Of a stretch of DNA of 16,106 bases, positions 1-6,100 are shown piece by piece. Within the stretch, counting starts at the first letter, position 1, and every line of letters starts with the position of its first letter. Position numbers and translations under genes: made by a program. The notes below the pieces were generated by a model that ran no database searches, had not been told where the DNA came from, and saw nothing but the letters and a program-made list of their open reading frames with translations. This stretch comes from an uncultured Oscillospiraceae bacterium (lineage in GTDB: Bacteria > Bacillota > Clostridia > Oscillospirales > Oscillospiraceae), in NCBI GenBank assembly GCA_910584835.1, contig CAJUEG010000060.1, positions 1 to 16,106 on the forward strand, in the 5' to 3' direction.

Positions 1-99
1 AGCGGTCTCAACAACCATGCCCGCTGGGGCGGGCAGTACTTCAAGTGGTGGTTGGAGGAGCAGCCTGGGTATACGCTGTATACCCGCTATCCGCAATAG
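1..99 (+). CDS. C-terminal end of an unidentified protein (partial)
   Basis: An open frame enters from the left edge and reads 32 residues (SGLNNHARWGG... to ...YTRYPQ) to a TAG at 97-99. The peptide is rich in aromatic residues (W, Y, F), and a GC-rich hairpin follows directly, as expected at a gene end. I do not recognise the family. As the last gene before the DUF6809-integrase pair it would belong to element 1. It contains a perfect 8-bp inverted repeat with a 3-nt loop at 67-85. A chance open frame cannot be excluded at this length. Confidence 0.45.
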   Translation, partial: SGLNNHARWGGQYFKWWLEEQPGYTLYTRYPQ

Positions 100-119
100 T
101 GCCCCCACGCCGAATTCCA

Positions 120-145
120 GGGGCCGCTCCCCAAGGGGCGGCCCC
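120..145 (+). terminator. GC-rich stem-loop after the partial gene
   Basis: GGGGCCGCTCC pairs with GGGGCGGCCCC (11 bp, one G-T wobble) around a CCAA loop, 21 bases after the stop codon. No clear T-tract follows, so termination would be weak or factor-dependent. Confidence 0.4.
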
Positions 146-412
146 GAACCGTTTCCAGCGTGTCAGCCCCTGTGAAGCGGTTTGTGCCCATTCTGCGGGC
201 TGGGTGGCATCTGTAACCCTTCGCGCATATGAAATGCAGTGTGGGCCCCTCTGTGCGCCGCTGTGGCGAATTATGAATTGCACCAGTGTATACAAAGAGA
301 AGCCCCGCAGCACGCCGCAAAAAATATGTGTCTATTCTGATAACTATCGCCGATGCTCATGGCTATTTCCGCCAGCCTGTGGTATGGTGTGTCGCTACAG
401 GAGGCGAGAGCA
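146..412. other. intergenic region, no gene or clear promoter seen
   Basis: With the preceding hairpin, about 310 bases separate the partial gene from the DUF6809 gene. Open frames here lack ribosome binding sites and overlap one another. I see no convincing -35/-10 pair, although a promoter for the DUF6809-int1 pair should lie here. The only clear signal is AGGAGG at about 399-404, which serves the next gene. Confidence 0.4.
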
Positions 413-709
413 ATGCGAAACACTTTGGAAGATCTCTATTACGGCAACATCACCCCCAACGCACAGGACATGGCGCCCAATTCGGAATTGAAGCGGGCAA
501 CAGACCGGGTAGCCCGGTTTGAAAAGCAGCTTACGGAGCAGCTCGACGAGGCTGGGCAAGCGGTCTTGGCAAAACTCATCGAATCACAGCAGGAAATCGA
601 CAGCATCACAGCCCTGGAAAACTTCATCCTGGGCTTCCGGCTGGGAGTTCGGATCATGGCCGAGTGCATGGATGACAACGACGGCGATATCAGAACTGGA
701 GGTGGATAA
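413..709 (+). CDS. DUF6809 family protein
   Basis: 98 residues beginning MRNTLEDLYYGNI. This opening, with the later LIESQQEIDSITALENFILGF and the acidic MAECMDDNDGD end, matches my memory of the DUF6809 family, small proteins of unknown function common in clostridial phages and integrative elements. The start at 413 is chosen over an upstream in-frame ATG at 353 because AGGAGG lies 9 bases before it and the family begins with MRN. The protein is mostly helical and charged, with no membrane segment. Its stop lies 3 bases before int1, whose ribosome binding site (GGAGGTGG) lies inside the end of this gene. The two are therefore probably co-transcribed, with int1 translation partly dependent on this frame. 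Function is unknown. Confidence 0.8.
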   Translation: MRNTLEDLYYGNITPNAQDMAPNSELKRATDRVARFEKQLTEQLDEAGQAVLAKLIESQQEIDSITALENFILGFRLGVRIMAECMDDNDGDIRTGGG

Positions 710-712
710 ACC

Positions 713-1867
713 ATGTCAAAGCGCCGCGCCAACGGCGAGGGAAACCTGCGGAAGCGTTCCGATGGCCGCTGGGAGGGCCGGTATACCGCAGGCTACGATC
801 CCGACACCGGCAAACGCATCATCAAAAACGTCTTGGGCCGCACTCAGGCGGAGGCCAAAGAAAAACTAAAGGCAGCGGTGGAACAGGCCCAGCAAGTAGA
901 CATCACCCGCACGGATGAATACACCGTGGCCACCTGGCTGCACACCTGGTACGACCTCTACGCCCAGCCCAACGTACGGCAGGCCACAGCAGACCGCTAC
1001 AAGCTGATGATTGAAACCTATACCATCCCCCGCATCGGGAAGATCAAGCTGAAAAAGCTGACCTCCCGGGATCTGCAAAAGATGTATAAGAACCTGATGG
1101 AGCATGGCAGGGTGAACCAGCGCAGCGGCCATGGCAACCCTGGCCTTAGCAGCACCACGGTGAGAAGCGTCCACCTGATGCTCCACAGCGCGTTTGAACG
1201 GGCCGTGAAGGAGCGGCTCATCCCCAGAAATCCTACCGATGACTGCATCGCTCCAAAAGTACAGAAGGTGGAGATGAAAACCCTCCGGCCTGAACATCTC
1301 AAAGCCTACCTGGACGCCGCCAACGCAAGGGGCGTTCTGCCCATGTTCTATTTGGAGCTGGTGAGCGGCCTGCGGAAGGGTGAGCTGGTAGCTCTCCTCT
1401 GGGATGACTTGGATATCCAGAATAGGACGATTTCCGTGAGCAAACAGTACATCAAGAATCCCAGCGGCAAGCTCACCCTCTCTCGGCCCAAGACTGAGAC
1501 CTCAGTTCGGAGGGTGTCCATTCCCCAGGAGGCGGTGGATCTGTTAATCCAGGAGCATGAGAAGCATCCTGAGAATCCGTATATGTTCCCCTCGTCCACC
1601 ACCGGTGAGATGTACTACCCCGACTCTGTAGTGAAACTCCACGAGAAGATCCTCAAAGACGCCGGTCTGGAGCACATCCGCTTCCACGATCTCAGGCATA
1701 CGTTCGCTACCCTGGCCCTGCAAAATGGTGTAGACATCAAGACCGTCTCCAGTATGCTGGGGCACTATGACGCAGGGTTCACCCTCCGCACCTACACCCA
1801 CGCTACCCGCCAGATGCAGGATCAGGCGGCAGAAACCATGGGAAATTTCATGACCCAGATGATGTAG
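713..1867 (+). CDS. int: tyrosine site-specific recombinase (integrase of element 1)
   Basis: 384 residues. An N-terminal arm-DNA-binding domain (about 1-60, with GRWEGRYTAGYDPDTGKR) precedes a SAM-like core-binding domain (about 65-170) and a C-terminal catalytic domain (about 190-375). Catalytic residues are visible: R221 in SGLRKGE, probably K260, H325 and R328 in FHDLRHT, H351 in LGHYD, and the nucleophile Y361 in RTYTHA. This is the full phage/ICE integrase pattern and is apparently active. It excises and inserts the element by recombination between two att sites. It reads towards the tRNA-Thr fragment at 2061-2106, the usual arrangement of an integrase next to its att site. A 14-bp hairpin follows its stop, and a symmetric array of arm-type repeats lies between that hairpin and the att core. 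It is only distantly related to the second integrase here. Confidence 0.95.
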   Translation: MSKRRANGEGNLRKRSDGRWEGRYTAGYDPDTGKRIIKNVLGRTQAEAKEKLKAAVEQAQQVDITRTDEYTVATWLHTWYDLYAQPNVRQATADRYKLMIETYTIPRIGKIKLKKLTSRDLQKMYKNLMEHGRVNQRSGHGNPGLSSTTVRSVHLMLHSAFERAVKERLIPRNPTDDCIAPKVQKVEMKTLRPEHLKAYLDAANARGVLPMFYLELVSGLRKGELVALLWDDLDIQNRTISVSKQYIKNPSGKLTLSRPKTETSVRRVSIPQEAVDLLIQEHEKHPENPYMFPSSTTGEMYYPDSVVKLHEKILKDAGLEHIRFHDLRHTFATLALQNGVDIKTVSSMLGHYDAGFTLRTYTHATRQMQDQAAETMGNFMTQMM

Positions 1868-1890
1868 CACCACCCCAGAACCGCCAAAAA

Positions 1891-1924
1891 CACCGGGCAG
1901 GAAGGCCAAACTTCCTGCCCGGTG
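1891..1924. terminator. terminator after int1 (possibly bidirectional)
   Basis: A perfect 14-bp stem (CACCGGGCAGGAAG with CTTCCTGCCCGGTG) encloses a 6-base loop, 23 bases after the int1 stop. The plus-strand tail is CTCTCTAAACC, with few T residues. On the minus strand the stem is followed by TTTTTGG. It may therefore stop transcription better from the right than from int1. Confidence 0.7.
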
Positions 1925-1954
1925 CTCTCTAAACCTTTCCGCACATTTCGCCGT

Positions 1955-2001
1955 GTGGGTCAAGTTGTGGGTCACCCCGCCTGACCCACTTTTTGACCCA
2001 C
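1955..2001. repeat. arm-type repeats of integrase 1 (two direct, two inverted)
   Basis: GTGGGTCA occurs at 1955-1962 and 1967-1974. Its reverse complement TGACCCAC occurs at 1982-1989 and 1994-2001. The two copies in each pair are 12 bp apart. Position between the integrase terminator and the tRNA-derived core, and the short paired spacing, fit arm-type binding sites for the N-terminal domain of a tyrosine integrase. Binding is inferred. Confidence 0.65.
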
Positions 2002-2026
2002 ATTATTTTGAGGAAAAACAGAACAA

Positions 2027-2058
2027 AAACTCCCGAAATCCAGCGATTTCAGGAGTTT
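2027..2058 (-). terminator. terminator downstream of the displaced tRNA-Thr 3' half
   Basis: AAACTCC and GAAATC pair with GATTTC and GGAGTTT around a CAGC loop, giving 13 pairs with one C-A mismatch. On the minus strand the stem runs into TTTTTG. It lies two bases past the CCA end of the tRNA fragment, so it would once have terminated the tRNA transcript. The copy at 16024-16059 has an equivalent but different hairpin. Confidence 0.7.
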
Positions 2059-2060
2059 CT

Positions 2061-2106
2061 TGGAGCTGCTATCCAGATTTGAACTGGAGACCTCATCCTT
2101 ACCAAA
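2061..2106 (-). other. attachment site: displaced 3' half of tRNA-Thr(GGT)
   Basis: Read on the minus strand this is the 3' half of a tRNA-Thr: anticodon loop TTGGTAA, 3' anticodon strand GGATG, variable loop AGGTC, T arm TCCAG-TTCAAAT-CTGGA, acceptor strand TAGCAGC, then TCCA. The 5' half is absent: the bases at 2107 onwards do not supply CATCC or a D arm. It matches the copy at 16061-16106 at all but two of 46 positions. It is therefore the junction between two integrated elements: the int-proximal att of element 1 and the distal att of element 2. Confidence 0.85.
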
Positions 2107-2247
2107 ACCAAAGGACTTGTTTTTGCCTGTCGTTTGTTGATGTAGCTTACTGTCCCGCTCCCGTTGCGGCGCATGGGCTACGGCGTTTTTCCTCTCGTTC
2201 CTTATCGTATCTTGCGGGGCGGTGAAATGCCCTGTTTTTTCATGCCC

Positions 2248-2284
2248 GTATGGGTTTTGTATGGGTTTCTCTCCGCACCCATAC
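2248..2284. repeat. arm-type repeats of integrase 2, left end
   Basis: GTATGGGTTT occurs at 2248-2257 and 2259-2268, with an inverted 8-base copy (ACCCATAC) at 2277-2284. The same 10-mer is paired again at 15970-15991, beside int2. Occurrence at both ends of the element and only there fits integrase arm sites. Confidence 0.7.
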
Positions 2285-2316
2285 CGCCAGACCTCATCCC
2301 TACATCTACCATGCTG

Positions 2317-2353
2317 CGGCCCTCTCCATGATGGAGCGGGGCCGTTTTCTTTT
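2317..2353 (+). terminator. rho-independent terminator near the left end of element 2
   Basis: CGGCCC and CTCCAT pair with ATGGAG and GGGCCG, followed by TTTTCTTTT. No plus-strand gene lies directly upstream inside element 2, so it may insulate the element from transcription entering across the element 1 junction. Confidence 0.75.
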
Positions 2354-2509
2354 GCCCGTGTAACCTTTCCCATTTGGTAACGCCTCCGCCATGACCGGCG
2401 CACCCTGTCCCCGATGCTCCTTCCCACCCATGACCGTTTGAGTTGATTTCCAGAACAGGCCACACGCTCACGGAGCGTACCAGGTATATACCCCCTGCCA
2501 GCCCCCAGC
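2354..2509. other. non-coding stretch with small palindromes
   Basis: No gene is supported; open frames on both strands lack ribosome binding sites. It holds a short hairpin ACGCT-CACGG-AGCGT at about 2464-2478 and a 10-base palindrome GGTATATACC at about 2483-2492. It is part of an 840-bp gene-free left end (2107-2949). Confidence 0.4.
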
Positions 2510-2557
2510 GGCGGTTATAACCGCCTGTTGCCGTCCGGGGTAGGTAAACACCCGGGG
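2510..2557. repeat. palindrome-hairpin repeat, copy 1
   Basis: A perfect 16-bp palindrome GGCGGTTATAACCGCC (2510-2525) is followed after 9 bases by a CCGGGG...ACCCGG stem-loop (2535-2556). The 17-mer TAGGTAAACACCCGGGG at 2541-2557 recurs exactly at 11705-11721. Related palindromes lie at 6101, 10210 and 11666, all between genes. Confidence 0.75.
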
Positions 2558-2624
2558 ACGTGCCGGGCATCGCCCTGCGGCCCTGCTGGAACCAGGAGAA
2601 CATACGGTTCGGGGAGGGCCTCGC

Positions 2625-2707
2625 AGAAAAAGGTACTGCGACGCCACTACCACCTGGGCCGCGGGCTCTCCGACCTCAATTCATATTCAGGCAGCGGGGA
2701 ATTTTTT
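2625..2707 (-). repeat. 83-87 bp dispersed repeat, copy A (inverted)
   Basis: Read on the minus strand: AAAAAATTCCCCG, then GGTCGGAGAGCCCGC, then 22 bases, then CAGTACCTTTTT. The same block order and near-identical spacing occur at 2752-2838 and 11569-11655. Copies A and B face each other across 44 bases as a long inverted repeat. Confidence 0.75.
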
Positions 2708-2751
2708 CAGCATTTCACTAAAATCTCACGGCTCGAAGCGGAACGGAAACG

Positions 2752-2838
2752 CCCCGTTTTTCCCCGGGGAACTGCGTCCGCTCTGGGGTCGGAGAGCCCG
2801 CATCACTGAGGGGGCGGGCTTCACAGTACCTTTCTCCC
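2752..2838 (+). repeat. 83-87 bp dispersed repeat, copy B
   Basis: CCCCGTTTTTCCCCGGGGA, then GGGGTCGGAGAGCCCGCAT, a 22-base gap after GCCCGC, then CAGTACCTTTCTCCC. It shares GGTCGGAGAGCCCGC exactly with copy A, and TCCCCGGGGA and CACAGTACCTTT with copy C. It lies between the Fic terminator and the inverted copy A. Confidence 0.8.
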
Positions 2839-2862
2839 AGGGCACATGGAGCCAGGACGCAA

Positions 2863-2894
2863 AGAGAGGCCAGGGCACACGCCCCGGCCTCTCT
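2863..2894 (-). terminator. terminator of the XRE-Fic operon
   Basis: AGAGAGGCC pairs with GGCCTCTCT (9 bp), with an inner GGGC/GCCC stem, 56 bases beyond the Fic stop. On the minus strand TTTGCG follows, so the U-tract is short. Confidence 0.65.
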
Positions 2895-2949
2895 GCTGCT
2901 TATTCGGGAAATACTTGGGACAGACCATCGCCCCTCAGCCTGTTGCCGG

Positions 2950-3693
2950 TCACTCGCTGTCCCGCAAGATGCTGATCCGCTTCTCCAGCTCTGCAATCTC
3001 ATACCCGGCAACCAGCTCCGCCAGCGCATCAACGGAGTGTTCCTCGCCGTGGTAGGCGTCAAAGGCATCATAGTATCTGCGCCGGTCTGCAAATTTGATG
3101 TTCACCGGCAGCAGCCCGGCCTTGATGAGTTCCAAATTGAGAATCAGCCGGCCGGTGCGCCCGTTCCCGTCGATAAAGGGGTGGACTCCCTCAAACCGTA
3201 GATGAAACTCCGCCACAGCCTCCACGATGTGGTGCTGTTCTTTCATACCCGCATAGTCGGCCAGCAGTTGCTCCATCTGCACCGGCACAAGGTAGGGCTG
3301 GGGCGGAGTGTGGAGCGCCCCCAGGATGGTCACCGGCACACTGCGGTACACGCCCCGGTTTTGCCGGTCATTCATCAGCACAAGGCTGTGGATCTCCTTG
3401 ATGACCCGCTCGGAAAGAGACGTGCCGGCATCGGCCAGGGTAACGATATACTCAAAGGCGTCCCGGTACCCGATGGCCTCCAGGTGGTCCTTGATGGGCT
3501 TCTCCGCAATAGTGAGCCCCTCCTGGAGAATGAGGGCGGTCTCCCGCAGGGTCAAGGTGTTGCCCTCGATGGCGTTGGAATCGTAGGTGTGTTCAATGAC
3601 AAATTCATCCCGCAGCCGCTTCAGCTCCGTTTCATTGAGGGGCCGCATCGCCCGGAGCTGGGCAGCCAGTTCATCCAGCCTGTCAAAGTTCAT
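2950..3693 (-). CDS. Fic family protein (probable AMP-transferase, toxin-like)
   Basis: 247 residues. The complete Fic active-site motif HPFIDGNGRTGR lies at 171-182, with the catalytic His and the phosphate-binding residues all present. An upstream S39-N-A-I-E43-G-N fits the (S/T)xxxE(G/N) autoinhibitory helix found N-terminal to the Fic core in class II Fic proteins. Such enzymes transfer AMP, or sometimes other phosphate groups, onto hydroxyl side chains of target proteins. The target here cannot be predicted. The start at 3693 is chosen because its ATG overlaps the stop of the XRE gene (ATGA); an upstream in-frame ATG would overlap that gene further. The arrangement is a two-gene toxin-antitoxin-like operon, with the XRE protein as likely regulator and possible antitoxin. 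With the inhibitory motif in cis, the protein may be regulated without a separate antitoxin. Confidence 0.9.
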   Translation of the reverse strand: MNFDRLDELAAQLRAMRPLNETELKRLRDEFVIEHTYDSNAIEGNTLTLRETALILQEGLTIAEKPIKDHLEAIGYRDAFEYIVTLADAGTSLSERVIKEIHSLVLMNDRQNRGVYRSVPVTILGALHTPPQPYLVPVQMEQLLADYAGMKEQHHIVEAVAEFHLRFEGVHPFIDGNGRTGRLILNLELIKAGLLPVNIKFADRRRYYDAFDAYHGEEHSVDALAELVAGYEIAELEKRISILRDSE

Positions 3694-3914
3694 TCCTCGG
3701 CACCTCCCTCCGGCACATAGGTCATGAAGTCCCCCGGCTGGCAATTCAGCCGCTTACATAGGGCCTCCACGGTTTTAGACGAGATGTTTCCGTCGCACCT
3801 GCCAAATAAAACTTCCCTCGTTTTCCCACCGATAACCTTTTCTGCGCTCAGCTTGTATAGCGTAGTTTCATTAGCCTTTAGAATATTCTGCAACCGGCTG
3901 TAATCAATGGGCAT
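3690..3914 (-). CDS. small XRE-family HTH regulator paired with Fic
   Basis: 74 residues beginning MPIDYSRLQNILKANE. It is a single Cro/C1-type helix-turn-helix domain of the short type with a VEALCKRLNCQPGDFMTYVPE ending, known from many clostridial regulators. The start at 3914 has a strong ribosome binding site (AAAGGAGGGG, 5-6 bases upstream); a longer frame to 4004 would run over the promoter and is rejected. It overlaps the Fic gene by four bases, so the pair is translationally coupled. It probably binds the repeated operators at 3997-4084, one of which covers its own promoter. It would thereby control both its own operon and the rightward operon. Whether it also neutralises Fic is unknown. 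Confidence 0.85.
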   Translation of the reverse strand: MPIDYSRLQNILKANETTLYKLSAEKVIGGKTREVLFGRCDGNISSKTVEALCKRLNCQPGDFMTYVPEGGAEE

Positions 3915-3981
3915 ATCACCCCTCCTTTCGGCTGTTGCTGGGAACCTCGGCTTTGTCAGACCATCCTCCCAGTATGGATGT

Positions 3982-4010
3982 ATTATACACCATTTTATAG
4001 TCACTGTATA
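3982..4010 (-). promoter_or_regulatory. leftward promoter of the XRE-Fic operon
   Basis: On the minus strand, TATACA (4005-4010) and a consensus TATAAT (3982-3987) are separated by 17 bp. Operator 1 (3997-4016) covers the -35 and part of the spacer, which predicts autorepression. Confidence 0.65.
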
Positions 4011-4084
4011 GACTAAACTTGCACAAAATAATAGTCTATATATTGGCTATTATGCCAGTAGACAATAGTCACTAAATAGGCTAT
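3997..4084. promoter_or_regulatory. three 20-bp operators at exact 34-bp spacing
   Basis: Imperfect palindromes begin at 3997 (ATAGTCACTGTATAGACTAA), 4031 (ATAGTCTATATATTGGCTAT) and 4065 (ATAGTCACTAAATAGGCTAT). All share ATAGTC...CTA and start exactly 34 bp apart. Operator 1 overlaps the leftward -35, and operator 3 fills the spacer of the rightward promoter. The obvious ligand is the XRE protein encoded at 3690-3914. Confidence 0.75.
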
Positions 4085-4087
4085 AAT
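4059..4087 (+). promoter_or_regulatory. rightward promoter of the four-gene operon
   Basis: TAGACA (4059-4064) and TATAAT (4082-4087) are separated by exactly 17 bp, and that spacer is occupied by operator 3. Start of transcription is expected near 4094, giving a leader of about 230 bases. Confidence 0.75.
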
Positions 4088-4093
4088 AGTTAA

Positions 4094-4326
4094 TGTCAGG
4101 AGGCAAGAACACCGGCGAAGATGGACGGGTAACAGCAAGAACATCACATAAGAGCGGGAACGGATTCGGTAAGTCGGCCCTGTGAGGCGCACGAAAAGTG
4201 ACAAGCAGCCACCCGCCGCCGGTGATCCTCCACCAGAGGGCCGGGGAAACGCATTCCCCGAGTAGGCAGGACGCGAAACGGACTCACGCCCCCGGCCCCA
4301 CATCAAAACGAAAAGGAGACAACACC
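4094..4326 (+). ncRNA. structured 5' leader of the four-gene operon (putative)
   Basis: About 230 bases lie between the predicted start and the first gene without a supported ORF. GGGCCGGGG (4238-4246) can pair perfectly with CCCCGGCCC (4290-4298). The overlapping CGGGGAA (4242-4248) can instead pair with TTCCCCG (4254-4260). The two folds are mutually exclusive, and the second partner ends 15 bases before the AAAAGGAG ribosome binding site. Regulation by folding is possible but unproven. Confidence 0.35.
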
Positions 4327-4602
4327 ATGACTGAGCGTATGATTGAGAACCGGGTCAAGAAGCTCCAGGAGATCGAGGCCCAGCAGAAAGAGCTGGAGAC
4401 CGCCGCCGAGGCCATCCGGGCCGAGCTGAAAGCCGACATGGAGGAGAAAGGGCTGGACGAGCTGAAGACCAAGAACTTCATCCTCCGCTGGAAAGAGATC
4501 ATCAGCAACCGCCTGGACAGCAAGGCTCTCAAAGCCGCATTCCCCGATGTGTACGGCCAGTTCTGCAAGGCCAGCGCCAGCCGCCGGTTCACCATAGCAT
4601 GA
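4327..4602 (+). CDS. conserved small protein with N-terminal coiled coil, function unknown
   Basis: 91 residues, MTERMIENRVKKLQEIEAQQ... The first 50 residues form a strongly heptad-like, charged helix. The C-terminal part (ILRWKEIISNRLDSKALKAAFPDV... ending ASRRFTIA) resembles a small protein type frequent in clostridial phages and conjugative elements, with some likeness to siphovirus Gp157-type proteins. That likeness is from memory and weak. The start at 4327 has AAAAGGAG 8 bases upstream; the in-frame ATG at 4198 has none and lies in the structured leader. It is the first gene of the rightward operon and should be repressed with it by the XRE protein. Confidence 0.75.
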   Translation: MTERMIENRVKKLQEIEAQQKELETAAEAIRAELKADMEEKGLDELKTKNFILRWKEIISNRLDSKALKAAFPDVYGQFCKASASRRFTIA

Positions 4603-4720
4603 GAAGGGCCCCTTGCATCAACGCCGACCAAAGCCAGATGCAAGAAGCCCGAAACCACCCCTGAGGGGGTCGAGGCCATTATACCACGGCCCCCTCCCAA
4701 AATGCAAGGAGGAAATTTCA

Positions 4721-5251
4721 GTGAGCAAGTACGACAGCATCCAGACCGCCGCCGAGCTGGTGGCCGAGGTTCAGGCCCACGGTCTGAGCACCGCCCAGGA
4801 GGACATCTGCCGGGCACAGGACATTTTCGGCCACACCAGCGTTGAGGAGCTGGCCCGCCTCGCCAACGATAACGGGAGGAACAACGACCAGGGCCAGCCC
4901 GACCCGCAGGGCTCCTGGAGCAGCGGCCGGAGGCCCACCCAGGGGACGTTCTACTCCATCGCCTTTTCCATCTGGAACTGGGAGGACGCGACACGGTTCT
5001 GGAACCTCCACACCAATCCGGAGCGACAGGCTTGGCAAGAGGACAAGCGAACCGTGGGAGAACTTCAGCACAAGGTCATGGTGGCGGAGATTGACCGGGA
5101 CGCCGCCAAGAACCTGCTCCGCGCCAGCGAGAAAAAGGCCTCCGACCTCATTGACGCCCTGACCGACGCCGAGCGGCGGGCCTGCACCGCCGAGGCCCAG
5201 GTACTTGCCCTGAAAGCCCGGCTCTACGACTACATCACCGCCGAGGCCTGA
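4721..5251 (+). CDS. protein of unknown function, GTG start, C-terminal coiled coil
   Basis: 176 residues if begun at the GTG at 4721 (VSKYDSIQTAAELVAEVQ). This start has AAGGAGG 8 bases upstream. The open frame extends back to an ATG at 4613, but that stretch is proline- and arginine-rich, overlaps a CTTGCATC/GATGCAAG hairpin (4612-4644) and looks non-coding. A middle segment is rich in N, Q, G and aromatic residues (about 50-95). Residues 105-170 form a long charged, alanine-rich helix, probably a coiled coil. I do not recognise the family. It is the second gene of the operon, 118 bases after the first. Confidence 0.75.
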   Translation: MSKYDSIQTAAELVAEVQAHGLSTAQEDICRAQDIFGHTSVEELARLANDNGRNNDQGQPDPQGSWSSGRRPTQGTFYSIAFSIWNWEDATRFWNLHTNPERQAWQEDKRTVGELQHKVMVAEIDRDAAKNLLRASEKKASDLIDALTDAERRACTAEAQVLALKARLYDYITAEA

Positions 5252-5309
5252 GCCTCCGGCGATACCAATAGCCTGACCTACCGGGCACACGGGGAGAAAG
5301 GACACCAGC

Positions 5310-5651
5310 ATGGATAAGAACATGGAGATCATCAGCCAGCTCATGGTAACCATCACGCAGACCAATGAGTGGTTCCGCATCTGCCACGAGGACGTCCAGA
5401 TTCAGCGGGCCACCCTGGACCTGCAGACCGTCATGGAGCGCGTTGCCGCCCTAATTCCCGAGGAGCTTATGGACGAGCTGTGGGACGCCCTGGGCAATCT
5501 GGAGCAGGCCCAGGAGACCGCCGCCATCCTCTACGGCATCCGCGTGGCCGACGCTATCCGGGACGTCGCCGCCCGGCCTACCGACCTCACCCGCTACATC
5601 ATCGACCGGGCCAAGACCGGGGCGCAGGGAGGAACCAAGCGGAATGGATAA
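5310..5651 (+). CDS. small helical protein of unknown function
   Basis: 113 residues, MDKNMEIISQLMVTITQTNEWF... It is almost entirely predicted helix, with an acidic middle (IPEELMDELWDALGNLEQAQ) and a VADAIRDVAARPTDL segment. There is no membrane span, signal peptide or known catalytic motif. GAGAAAGGA lies about 10 bases before the ATG. It is the third gene of the operon, 58 bases after the second, and overlaps the fourth by 8 bases, so the last two are translationally coupled. Family not recognised. Confidence 0.75.
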   Translation: MDKNMEIISQLMVTITQTNEWFRICHEDVQIQRATLDLQTVMERVAALIPEELMDELWDALGNLEQAQETAAILYGIRVADAIRDVAARPTDLTRYIIDRAKTGAQGGTKRNG

Positions 5652-6063
5652 GGCGACAGATACCCGGCTCTGCGAGATTCGGAGCTATGTGGACGGAACC
5701 AGGATTCGGAGCAAAGACCAATCCTCCCTCCCGACGTCCAAAGACCTCCTTGCCCTGGGAGAGTTTACCCGGCAGGACTTATACGGCGCCATCCTCCTGG
5801 CATTTTTTTACGGACGGGCCAAGGGATATCGGGTGGCAAAGGGCCTACCCCTAACCCTTCAGCATGAGTCCGTCTCCTCTGAGGATACAGAAATTCTCAG
5901 GTTGGCTAAATCGCTGGACGAAGTTCAACTCACTGCCGTGCTGGTAACTGCCCAAGAGCTGGCCGCAGGAACAGACCCTGTTGCGGCGCTTGCGGCGGGA
6001 AATATCGTTCTTGTCTCGGCTGGTTACCCTCCCGCTCCCGTCTATATTCCCGAAGACGGATAA
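5644..6063 (+). CDS. protein of unknown function, last gene of the rightward operon
   Basis: 139 residues, MDKATDTRLCEIRSYVDGTRI... A mixed helical protein with a hydrophobic stretch DLYGAILLAFFYGRAKGYRVA (about 45-65) that looks like a buried helix rather than a membrane span, and a second helical region EVQLTAVLVTAQELAAGTDPV. A GGGAGGAACC ribosome binding site lies inside the preceding gene. Base composition is slightly less GC-rich than its neighbours. It ends just before a strong terminator. Family not recognised. Confidence 0.75.
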   Translation: MDKATDTRLCEIRSYVDGTRIRSKDQSSLPTSKDLLALGEFTRQDLYGAILLAFFYGRAKGYRVAKGLPLTLQHESVSSEDTEILRLAKSLDEVQLTAVLVTAQELAAGTDPVAALAAGNIVLVSAGYPPAPVYIPEDG

Positions 6064-6069
6064 ACCGTT

Positions 6070-6095
6070 AAGGGGACGGCCTGCGCCGTCCCCTT
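6070..6095. terminator. terminator between the converging operons
   Basis: A perfect 11-bp stem (AAGGGGACGGC with GCCGTCCCCTT) encloses a CTGC loop, 6 bases after the stop of the rightward operon. The T-tract is short in both directions. Its position between two convergent operons suggests it serves both. Confidence 0.75.
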
Positions 6096-6100
6096 TCCAC

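Larger units (their letters stand above)
1..2106. mobile_element. integrative element 1, right end only
   Basis: It contains an unidentified gene tail, DUF6809, an integrase, arm-type repeats and a tRNA-Thr 3' half as att site. Its left end lies outside the window. Because its tRNA 3' half has been cut off from the 5' half by element 2, element 1 probably integrated first. Confidence 0.7.

Noticed and set aside
2317..2353. Hairpin considered as an insertion sequence end
   Set aside because: No transposase gene or target duplication is present; the T-tract fits a terminator.
1972..2603. Overlapping minus-strand frames in the left end of element 2
   Set aside because: They span the tRNA fragment, the arm sites and a terminator, and show no coherent protein features.
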